Source: Spirochaetaceae bacterium
GTDB lineage: Bacteria > Spirochaetota > Spirochaetia > SZUA-6 > Fen-1364
Assembly: GCA_003170115.1 (NCBI GenBank)
Contig: PMZS01000242.1
Span: forward strand, 5,675-23,015
Reading direction: 5' to 3'
DNA length: 17,341 nucleotides
The notes under the pieces were generated by a model that made no database searches, was not told the DNA's origin, and was given only the letters and a program-made list of their open reading frames with translations. The position numbers were made by a program, and so were the translations under genes. This document shows, piece after piece, positions 7,330 through 14,065 of this stretch; the first letter of the stretch is position 1, and each line of letters begins with the position of its first letter.

Positions 7330-8769
7330 TCAATCACTTTCGAATGTGATCGCCGCAACGCCGTGGGGAGGGACGACCAGCGTGACCTTCTGACGCCCTC
7401 CCCCTCTTTCCACGGCAACCCGTTCTTTCCTCAGGGCTGAACCTGCGACCAGGTCGTCTATCAGGTGAGCATCAGGATACTGCGGACTCCCCCTGTCATC
7501 CCACATTCTGCATGGATTTGCGTGTTCCTCATCGATTCTTTCCACCCACGCTCTCGAGGATACGGGGCTCTCCGGGAGCCAGACCTCGAGTGTCTCCGCA
7601 CTTATGGGGGCCTTTGGCACGTTGTGGTTGCATGCAAGGACGATGATCCGTGACCCCGACCGGGTTGCCACCGCATCGAGGGTGGAGGCGGTGGATGCAT
7701 CACAGGTGAGTCCGAGCCTTTCGGTCCCGAGACCGTGCAGAATCTGGAATGCCCGGTACGAGGGTTTGGGGACTCCGTGGATGCTCAGGAGCCCGAATCC
7801 GCCATGGAAAGGCTCGGAGGGAAACCATTCCTCTTCGAAGATGTCGGAGAACGCCCAGAATGAATACATGTCAACGAGCCCCGCGACATCGAGGACGGAC
7901 TTCACGATAAAGGCGGCGGCGTATGGCCGATCGTGGAAGGGGTCCCGGGAGCTGGGAGAGTTGCTCCACTCGGTGTAGTACAGGGGAAGGCGTCCGGCCT
8001 CGACTCTCGCTTTTTCCGCCATCCCGCGAAGGACAGCGCGTCCCGCGGCGGCCATCTGCGACTCCATGTCCGCGCCGTGATCCACCGCATCATCAGTCGG
8101 GTAATGGTGCGTGGAGATGAAATCCAAGGGCGTTCCAGTCGACTCGCAGAAGCTCCTGATTTCAGGGATCCATTCATTCCGGGCCGTGGCAGGTCCGCCA
8201 ACCGGGATTCGATGATCGACCCTTTTCAACGCACGGGCGGCGTGCCGGTACAACTTGAAGTAGTCCTCCCGGCTCCCCGTCCAGAAAACCGGCAGATTCG
8301 GCTCATTCCATATCTCGAAAGGCCAGGCGCTCACCTCCGGTGCTCCATAGCGTCCGACGAGATGCCGCGCGAGCGTTTCGACAAGCGCCTCCCATTCCCG
8401 CCAGTCCGCGGGAGGCGTCACATTGCCCTTGTAGTGGAAGACGGTGTTCGTTCCCGAGGCCATGCCCTCGGGCATGAAGCCAAGCTCGACAAACGGCTTC
8501 ATGCCGATGTGGAGGAGGTAGTCGAAGATCAGATCGATGTTATGGAAAGAGTAATGCCCGTGGCCCGCGCGCCTGCCGAAAACGCTCATGTCATCGTCGA
8601 GGATTCCGTGGAATCTCACCCTGCGAAAACCAAGCTCTTCGCGGCATTGCCGCAGCTGCCGCCTCCAGTCTTCGCGATTGCCCAGGGCCGCATGGCAGCT
8701 TCCGACACATTCCTCCCAGAAATGGGCGAAGGGCGTCACCGCGCCCGCCGTGTCGATTACACACTTCAT
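7330..8769 (-). CDS. Glycoside hydrolase family 39 beta-xylosidase
   Basis: 479 residues, near the 500 typical of bacterial GH39 xylosidases. The TIM-barrel carries the acid/base E156 in EIWNEPNLPVFW and the nucleophile E267 in LYYTEWSNS; the 111-residue interval is similar to Thermoanaerobacterium XynB (E160/E277 as recalled). Other family segments are FRRVRFHGILDDDMSVF near the N-terminus and FISTHHYPTD. A smaller beta-rich part follows from about 370. No signal peptide is present, so the enzyme is cytoplasmic. It is a retaining enzyme and complements the inverting GH43 beside it in xylo-oligosaccharide breakdown. It is convergent with the GH43 gene and divergent from the FecR-like gene. 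No ribosome-binding site precedes the ATG, and a TATACT -10 lies only 8 bp upstream, suggesting a leaderless mRNA. Alpha-L-iduronidases share the family but the neighbours favour xylosidase. Confidence 0.93.
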   Translation of the reverse strand: MKCVIDTAGAVTPFAHFWEECVGSCHAALGNREDWRRQLRQCREELGFRRVRFHGILDDDMSVFGRRAGHGHYSFHNIDLIFDYLLHIGMKPFVELGFMPEGMASGTNTVFHYKGNVTPPADWREWEALVETLARHLVGRYGAPEVSAWPFEIWNEPNLPVFWTGSREDYFKLYRHAARALKRVDHRIPVGGPATARNEWIPEIRSFCESTGTPLDFISTHHYPTDDAVDHGADMESQMAAAGRAVLRGMAEKARVEAGRLPLYYTEWSNSPSSRDPFHDRPYAAAFIVKSVLDVAGLVDMYSFWAFSDIFEEEWFPSEPFHGGFGLLSIHGVPKPSYRAFQILHGLGTERLGLTCDASTASTLDAVATRSGSRIIVLACNHNVPKAPISAETLEVWLPESPVSSRAWVERIDEEHANPCRMWDDRGSPQYPDAHLIDDLVAGSALRKERVAVERGGGRQKVTLVVPPHGVAAITFESD

Positions 8770-8777
8770 AGAGACGC

Positions 8778-8783
8778 AGTATA
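8778..8783 (-). promoter_or_regulatory. Candidate -10 (TATACT) for the GH39 gene
   Basis: On the minus strand TATACT ends 8 bp before the GH39 ATG. Transcription would therefore start at or within two bases of the start codon. No -35 match is present at the expected place (about 8801-8806), so the promoter may depend on an activator or be weak. Confidence 0.45.
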
Positions 8784-8786
8784 CAC

Positions 8787-8796
8787 TGACGCGTCA
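8787..8796. promoter_or_regulatory. 10-bp palindrome TGACGCGTCA in the GH39/FecR divergent region
   Basis: A perfect palindrome immediately upstream of the GH39 -10, inside the -35/-10 spacer. A regulator bound here would block or reshape that promoter. It is a candidate operator only; short palindromes do occur by chance. Confidence 0.3.
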
Positions 8797-8854
8797 CGGG
8801 GGACGATCCGGCTGGCGTATCGTTCGCGCCCGAAATCTGTGTTACATTGGTACC

Positions 8855-10720
8855 ATGCACATTTTGCAAAGGCGTTTTTTCCTCGTGTTGATGATATTCG
8901 TCCTGTCTTTTCCCGCGCTCGCCATGGCGGATCCGCCGTCACTCGTCGGCCGCCTGAACCTTGCCGAAGGCGTGGTATCGATCCGACCCGGCAGCCTGGA
9001 TGAGTGGGCGCCCGCGGCGCTCAACTATCCCCTCACGGCAGGCGACCATCTCTGGGCTGACGAGTCCGGCAGGGCGGAGCTCCACGTGGGCTCAACCGCC
9101 GTGCGGCTGGATGCCGGGACTGAAATCTCCTTCCTGAACCTGGATGATCAGACCGTGCAGGTGGGGGTTTCGCAAGGGCAGCTGAACGTCCGGCTGAGGC
9201 GGCTGGACCCGGGAGATGCGTTCGAGATCGACACGCCGAACTCCGTCATCACGCTGCTGGAACCGGGCAGCTACAGCCTCTCCATCCAGGGCGAGGATAG
9301 CTCGAGCCTCACCGTCTGGAGCGGGCAGGCGCAGGTGACGGCCGCGGGGAATGACTTCACGGTGCCGGCGGGGCAGGTGGCAACCGTCTCTGGAAGCGGT
9401 TCGGTTGCATGGTATCTCCAGCCCGCCTCCGGACCCGACGCCTGGGACGCATGGTGCTCCTCCCGCGATGCCCGCGAGGAGCAGCTTGCCTCCGTGCGCT
9501 ACGTGCCCAGGGAGATGATCGGCATGGAAGACCTGGACGCCAACGGCTCCTGGAGCGTCATGGCCGGCTACGGCCCCGTGTGGTCGCCGGCGCGCGTCGC
9601 GCCGGGATGGGCGCCTTACAGGTTCGGCCGCTGGGCCTGGGTTGCGCCGTGGGGATGGACCTGGATCGACGACGCGCCCTGGGGTTTCGCTCCGTTTCAC
9701 TACGGGCGGTGGGCGTTCGTGAATGCGCGCTGGGTGTGGATACCCGGTGATCTCGTCGAGCGCCCCGTATACGCCCCCGCTCTCGTCGTGTTCATCGGGG
9801 GGGAGCCGGGAGATTCTTCAGCGGAAGGAATAGGCTGGTTCCCGCTCGGCCCGCGTGAGGTCTACATGCCGCCGTACGGGGCGAGCACGACATATGTCCA
9901 GAGGATCAACGTCACGACGGTCAACATCAGCGTCCAGAACGTCGAGAGCATGGACGCCCGGCACGGCACGTACGTGAACAGGGGAGTACCCTCGGCGGTG
10001 ACCGTCGTGCCGCGGCAGTCCTTCGCGCAGGGGCGACCGGCCGGCGGGGGAGGATTCTCCTTCACTCCGGACCAGGTCCGGCGCGCGCCGATCATGGGCA
10101 TGGGTGCGACGATTCCTCCCCAGAGGGAAAGCATAATCGGCCAGCCCTCCGGGGCGCGCAATCCTGCCCGTCAGCTGCCGCCGCAGGTGGCCGGCCGCAG
10201 CGTGTTCGGCCGTATTGTTCCCGCCCCGGCCCCGGCGCCGTTCATGTTCAGGTCCGACCCGTTGCCGCCCGCGACCGTGTACCAGCGGCCGCCCCAGCAG
10301 CCGCAGCGACAGCCGGCGCCGATCGTGCAGCATCCCCAGCAACCCCAGGCCGTTCGCCAGGATCAGGGCAGGGGAGAGGCGCAGAGCCTTCTGAACGCGC
10401 TGAAGCTCAAGACGCTTCCCGACGTACAGAAGCGCCTGGAGTCGGCGCGGAAGATGCCCGGTGTCAAGCTGGACTACGCCGCCTTCTCACGCCGGCTCGA
10501 TGCATCGCGCTCGGCGATCGCCGCTGCCGAGAGGGCACTTTCCTCCGGCAAGTCGGATGCCGCGCTCCAACAGGCCCAGGCTGCTCAGAGGCAGCTCGCC
10601 GATCTGGACAGCCAGATCTCGGAGGCGATGAAGCCTTCCAGCGGGGGAGACTCCGGTGACCAGGGCCAGGGGAATCCCCCCGGGCAGCGACAGGGGGATG
10701 CGCCCGGAAATAAGCGATAA
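8855..10720 (+). CDS. Secreted FecR-domain / DUF6600-type protein with Pro/Gln-rich tail
   Basis: 621 residues. The ATG at 8855 gives a good signal peptide (MHILQRRFFLVLMIFVLSF, cleavage probably after AMA at residue 25), which supports this start although no ribosome-binding site is visible. Residues about 30-180 resemble a FecR-type beta domain (LNLAEGVVSIRPGS, TAGDHLWADESGRAEL). Residues about 210-310 match the Trp-rich DUF6600 pattern (GWAPYRFGRWAWVAPWGWTW, then DDAPWGFAPFHYGRWAF). Residues about 430-508 are rich in Pro and Gln. The last part (about 510-595) is a predicted helical coiled coil rich in Ala, Leu, Gln and Arg. It is likely exported to the periplasm or outer surface. Its biochemical role is not known to me; a structural or envelope function is a guess. 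The MFS gene starts 6 bp after its stop, so the genes are probably co-transcribed. Confidence 0.88.
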   Translation: MHILQRRFFLVLMIFVLSFPALAMADPPSLVGRLNLAEGVVSIRPGSLDEWAPAALNYPLTAGDHLWADESGRAELHVGSTAVRLDAGTEISFLNLDDQTVQVGVSQGQLNVRLRRLDPGDAFEIDTPNSVITLLEPGSYSLSIQGEDSSSLTVWSGQAQVTAAGNDFTVPAGQVATVSGSGSVAWYLQPASGPDAWDAWCSSRDAREEQLASVRYVPREMIGMEDLDANGSWSVMAGYGPVWSPARVAPGWAPYRFGRWAWVAPWGWTWIDDAPWGFAPFHYGRWAFVNARWVWIPGDLVERPVYAPALVVFIGGEPGDSSAEGIGWFPLGPREVYMPPYGASTTYVQRINVTTVNISVQNVESMDARHGTYVNRGVPSAVTVVPRQSFAQGRPAGGGGFSFTPDQVRRAPIMGMGATIPPQRESIIGQPSGARNPARQLPPQVAGRSVFGRIVPAPAPAPFMFRSDPLPPATVYQRPPQQPQRQPAPIVQHPQQPQAVRQDQGRGEAQSLLNALKLKTLPDVQKRLESARKMPGVKLDYAAFSRRLDASRSAIAAAERALSSGKSDAALQQAQAAQRQLADLDSQISEAMKPSSGGDSGDQGQGNPPGQRQGDAPGNKR

Positions 10721-10726
10721 GCGGCA

Positions 10727-12142
10727 GTGACAGATCAGCCAGCCGGGATCGGTGTCGACCGAAGGGTCGTGCTGTTTGTCGCCGCCACGGCGTCCTTCCT
10801 CACGCCGTTCATGGCGACGTCCATCAACATCGCTCTTCCGTCCATCGGGAGGGAATTCCACATCGATGCGGTCACGCTGAGCTGGATCACGACCGCCTAT
10901 CTCCTCGCCGCGGCGATGCTCCTCGTTCCTTTCGGAAGAGTGGCCGACATTCGGGGCCGGCGGAAGGTGTTCCTCACGGGCATGGTGGGATACACCGCCG
11001 TGTCTTTCCTCTGCACCCTTTCCTCATCGGAGACCATGCTCATCGCGCTGCGCGCCCTGCAGGGGGCCACCGATGCGATGATTTTCGGAACCGCCACCGC
11101 GATCGTGACTTCGGTCTACCCGGCCGAGCAGAGGGGCCGGGCACTGGGGGTGGTCGTGGCCTCCGTGTACTCCGGCAGCGCCCTCGGACCCTTTGTCGGC
11201 GGCTTCCTCACGCAGGCATTGGGCTGGCGCAGCATCTTCTGGTTCACGACCCTGCTGGGGATGCTCGCGGTCGCGCTCACCCTCTGGAAAATGCAGGGAG
11301 AGTGGGCCGAGTCGCGCGGACAGAAGATGGATGTGATCGGGTCCGTGCTCTACGGGTTGGGGCTGCTGGGAGTCATGTACGGGTTCCGCATGCTTCCGTC
11401 CCTGAACGGCGCATGGTTCATCATTGGCGGCGCCGCCGTCCTGGCGCTGTTCGTGCTCCGTGAGAATCGAGCCGCCTTCCCCGTCCTTGACATGACGCTC
11501 TTCCGGCGCAACATGGTCTTTGCACTTTCGAACCTCTCCGCCCTGATCAACTACGCCGCCACCTACGCGCTTTCCTTCCTCCTGAGCCTCTATCTACAGT
11601 ACATCAAGGGCCTCAGCCCGAGGACCGCGGGACTCATCATGCTTGCGCAGCCCGTCATGATGGCCGTTTTTTCTCCGCTCGCCGGGCGCCTTTCCGACAG
11701 GGTCGAGCCGAGGATCGTCGCCTCTGCCGGCATGGCGATGAGCGCCGCGGGGCTGTTCCTGACGGCGTTCCTGAACGACCAGTCGCCCGTGGCCACAATC
11801 GTGGCCATCCTCGTGCTCTGCGGGCTGGGGTTCGCCCTGTTCTCTTCCCCGAACACCAGCGCGATCATGGGTTCAGTCCCGCGGCGGCAGTACGGCGTCG
11901 CCTCGGCCACCACCGGGATCATGCGTTTGATCGGGCAGATGCTGAGCATGGGGATTGCCGCCCTGATCATCGCCCTGTACGTGGGGGAAGTGGAGATCAC
12001 CCCCCTGCAGCATCCCGCGTTCCTCCTTGCCTTCCGTGCGGGATTCTTCCTGTTCGCCGGTTTGTGCTGCGCGGGAATTCTCGCGTCTCTTGCTCGCGGC
12101 AACGTGCACGATGCCGCCTCCGAAGGCACGGTTCAGGAGTGA
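10727..12142 (+). CDS. MFS drug/solute efflux transporter, DHA2 (EmrB/QacA-like) type
   Basis: 471 residues, about 14 hydrophobic segments. MFS motif A is seen at residues 70-80 (GRVADIRGRRK) and the antiporter motif C at about 149-159 (SGSALGPFVGG). LPSIGREFHID after the first membrane segment is typical of the DHA2 group. The GTG start at 10727 comes 6 bp after the preceding stop, which lies in the same frame, so no earlier start is possible. The ribosome-binding site is weak, suggesting coupling to the upstream gene. It should export a small molecule using the proton gradient; the substrate is unknown. The downstream metal P-type ATPase overlaps its stop (GTGA). Confidence 0.92.
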   Translation: MTDQPAGIGVDRRVVLFVAATASFLTPFMATSINIALPSIGREFHIDAVTLSWITTAYLLAAAMLLVPFGRVADIRGRRKVFLTGMVGYTAVSFLCTLSSSETMLIALRALQGATDAMIFGTATAIVTSVYPAEQRGRALGVVVASVYSGSALGPFVGGFLTQALGWRSIFWFTTLLGMLAVALTLWKMQGEWAESRGQKMDVIGSVLYGLGLLGVMYGFRMLPSLNGAWFIIGGAAVLALFVLRENRAAFPVLDMTLFRRNMVFALSNLSALINYAATYALSFLLSLYLQYIKGLSPRTAGLIMLAQPVMMAVFSPLAGRLSDRVEPRIVASAGMAMSAAGLFLTAFLNDQSPVATIVAILVLCGLGFALFSSPNTSAIMGSVPRRQYGVASATTGIMRLIGQMLSMGIAALIIALYVGEVEITPLQHPAFLLAFRAGFFLFAGLCCAGILASLARGNVHDAASEGTVQE

Positions 12143-14019
12143 AAACGGCGGTCAACTCCTCATTCGCCCTCAGACGGGAAGCGGCGGCGTTCGCGGCAGG
12201 CCTCGCCCTGCTGGCCGTGGGAATGGCGTTCCAGTCCCAAATCGCGGAATCTCCTTTGCCCTGGCTGCGCTCCGTCGTCTTTGGCGCGGCGTACCTGGCC
12301 GTCGGATGGAATGTCCTGGCCGCCGCGTTCCGCGGCGTGGTGCACGGCCGCGTCTTTGATGAAAACTTTCTGATGACCGTCGCCACCTGTGGGGCGTTCG
12401 CAATCGGTCAGCCCGCCGAGGCGGTGGGCGTGATGCTCTTCTTCAAGATCGGTGAGATCATGCAGGGGTTGACGGTTGCGCGCAGCAGGCGCTCCATCAG
12501 GGCGCTTCTCGAGCTGCGGCCCGACACCGCCCGGATAAGGAGGGACGGGAAGCTGCGGGAGGTGCGTCCAGAGGAGGTGGCAATCGGCGCCGAGATCCTG
12601 GTGCGTCCCGGAGAGCGGGTGCCTCTGGACGGGATCGTTCTGAACGGCAGCGGCTTCGTGGATACCTCCGCGCTCACCGGTGAGCCGGTGCCGAGGCGGG
12701 TCCGGCCCGGGCAGGAGGTGCTTGCCGGATTCATCAGCACCGACGGTTCGATCGAGATCCGCGTGAGCAGGGTGGCCGGCGAATCCAGCGCGGCGCAGAT
12801 CGCGCGGCTCGTGGAAGAGGCGTCGCACGCGAAGTCCCGCACGGCCCGGTTCATCACGCGCTTCGCACGGATCTACACGCCCGTGGTGGTCGCGGCGGCA
12901 GCCGTGATCGCCTTCCTGCCGCCCCTCGCGATCCCCGGCGCATTACTGGGCACGTGGGCGTATCGCGCCCTCACCATGCTCGTCATCTCCTGCCCCTGTG
13001 CGCTCGTGGTGAGCATTCCCCTGGGGTACTTCGGGGGCGTGGGCGGCGCATCGCGCCGCGGGATCCTCGTCAAGGGAGCCACGTACCTGGACGTTCTGGC
13101 ACGGGTGAAGACGGTGGTCTTTGACAAGACCGGCACGCTCACGCGGGGAACCTTTCGCGTCACTTCCGTGCAGCCCCGCAATGGCATGACAGCCGGGGAC
13201 CTTTTGAGATACGCCGCGCTCGCCGAGGCGCACTCGAATCATCCGATCGCCGCCTCGATTCGCGCGGCCTTCGCGGGATCCCCCGACGGGACAAGCTCCA
13301 ACGATTACCGGGAAATCGCCGGACAGGGCGTGGTGGCCCGGGTGGAAGACCGCTCCGTGATGGCGGGCAATGACCGGCTGCTGCACGAGAATGGCATCGC
13401 GCACGATACCTGTTCGATCGACGGCACCGCGGTCCACCTGGTCGTGGACGGCACCTATGCGGGATATCTGGAGATCGGCGACGAGGCGCGTGCCGGCGCC
13501 GCGGAAGCGGTGAGCGCGCTGCACGGGCTCGGTGTGACCCGCACGGTGCTCCTCACGGGCGACGACACGACGGTGGCGCGGCGCACGGCCGCCCAGCTTG
13601 GCATTGACGAGTACCATGGGGACTTGACGCCTTCGCAGAAATTGACGCGTCTCCAGGGCATCATGAAGGAGCGCGAACACCTTGGGAGCACTGCTTTTGT
13701 CGGAGACGGCATCAACGACGCGCCCGTGCTTGCCCGCGCGGACGTCGGCATAGCCATGGGCGCCTCGGGCGCGGACGCGGCGGTTGAGACGGCGGACGTC
13801 GTTCTCATGTCGGACAGCCTTCTGAAGGTGCCCGAGGCGATCTCCCGCGGCCGGCGCACACGGGCGATCGTGATGCAGAACATCGTCTTCGCACTCGGCG
13901 TCAAGGGCCTGTTTCTCGGGCTGGGTGCCATTGGAATCGCCACCATGTGGGAGGCGGTGATCGCGGACATGGGCGTGGCGCTGCTCGCCATCGCCAACGC
14001 CGCGCGCGCGTTCAGGTAG
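12139..14019 (+). CDS. Heavy-metal P1B-type ATPase, Zn/Cd/Pb (CadA/ZntA-like)
   Basis: 626 residues. The signature elements are the actuator TGEP (180-183), the membrane CPC (C285, C287), the phosphorylated aspartate D329 in DKTGTLT, H368-P369 in SNHPIA, and GDGINDAP from 522. K589 in the seventh and D610 in the eighth membrane segment (IADMGVALL) have the same 21-residue spacing as K693 and D714 of E. coli ZntA. This places it in P1B-2, exporting Zn2+, Cd2+ or Pb2+. The N-terminal metal-binding domain (GMxCxxC) is absent: membrane segment 1 begins at about residue 13. The GTG at 12139 overlaps the MFS stop by 4 bp and AGGAG sits immediately before it. An in-frame ATG at 12064 lies inside the MFS gene and is rejected. 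It should act in the inner membrane to remove toxic metal. Confidence 0.94.
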   Translation: MKTAVNSSFALRREAAAFAAGLALLAVGMAFQSQIAESPLPWLRSVVFGAAYLAVGWNVLAAAFRGVVHGRVFDENFLMTVATCGAFAIGQPAEAVGVMLFFKIGEIMQGLTVARSRRSIRALLELRPDTARIRRDGKLREVRPEEVAIGAEILVRPGERVPLDGIVLNGSGFVDTSALTGEPVPRRVRPGQEVLAGFISTDGSIEIRVSRVAGESSAAQIARLVEEASHAKSRTARFITRFARIYTPVVVAAAAVIAFLPPLAIPGALLGTWAYRALTMLVISCPCALVVSIPLGYFGGVGGASRRGILVKGATYLDVLARVKTVVFDKTGTLTRGTFRVTSVQPRNGMTAGDLLRYAALAEAHSNHPIAASIRAAFAGSPDGTSSNDYREIAGQGVVARVEDRSVMAGNDRLLHENGIAHDTCSIDGTAVHLVVDGTYAGYLEIGDEARAGAAEAVSALHGLGVTRTVLLTGDDTTVARRTAAQLGIDEYHGDLTPSQKLTRLQGIMKEREHLGSTAFVGDGINDAPVLARADVGIAMGASGADAAVETADVVLMSDSLLKVPEAISRGRRTRAIVMQNIVFALGVKGLFLGLGAIGIATMWEAVIADMGVALLAIANAARAFR

Positions 14020-14065
14020 AGCACGGCCAGGGCGCCGCGCCAAGGCACGGCCGAAGGCCGTGCTC
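14019..14065. terminator. GC hairpin region between convergent P-ATPase and acyl-CoA synthetase genes
   Basis: A perfect 8-bp stem (GCACGGCC 14045-14052, loop GAA, GGCCGTGC 14056-14063) lies right beside the minus-strand stop. A second copy of the left arm at 14019-14028 can pair over 10 bp with 14056-14065, so two alternative hairpins are possible. There is no T-run on either strand. It could serve as a shared bidirectional terminator, perhaps with Rho, but this is inference. Confidence 0.5.

Noticed and set aside
7933..9003. Plus-strand frame of 356 codons antisense to GH39
   Set aside because: GH39 catalytic motifs are intact on the minus strand and this frame runs into the FecR-like gene out of frame.
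10156..10380. Possible tandem repeat in the Pro/Gln-rich segment
   Set aside because: The PQ-rich residues are low complexity without a regular unit length.
10711..10735. Stop-codon read-through joining the FecR-like protein to the MFS transporter
   Set aside because: The two genes are in the same frame across one TAA, but a GTG start follows at once and MFS proteins begin normally here; nothing suggests recoding.
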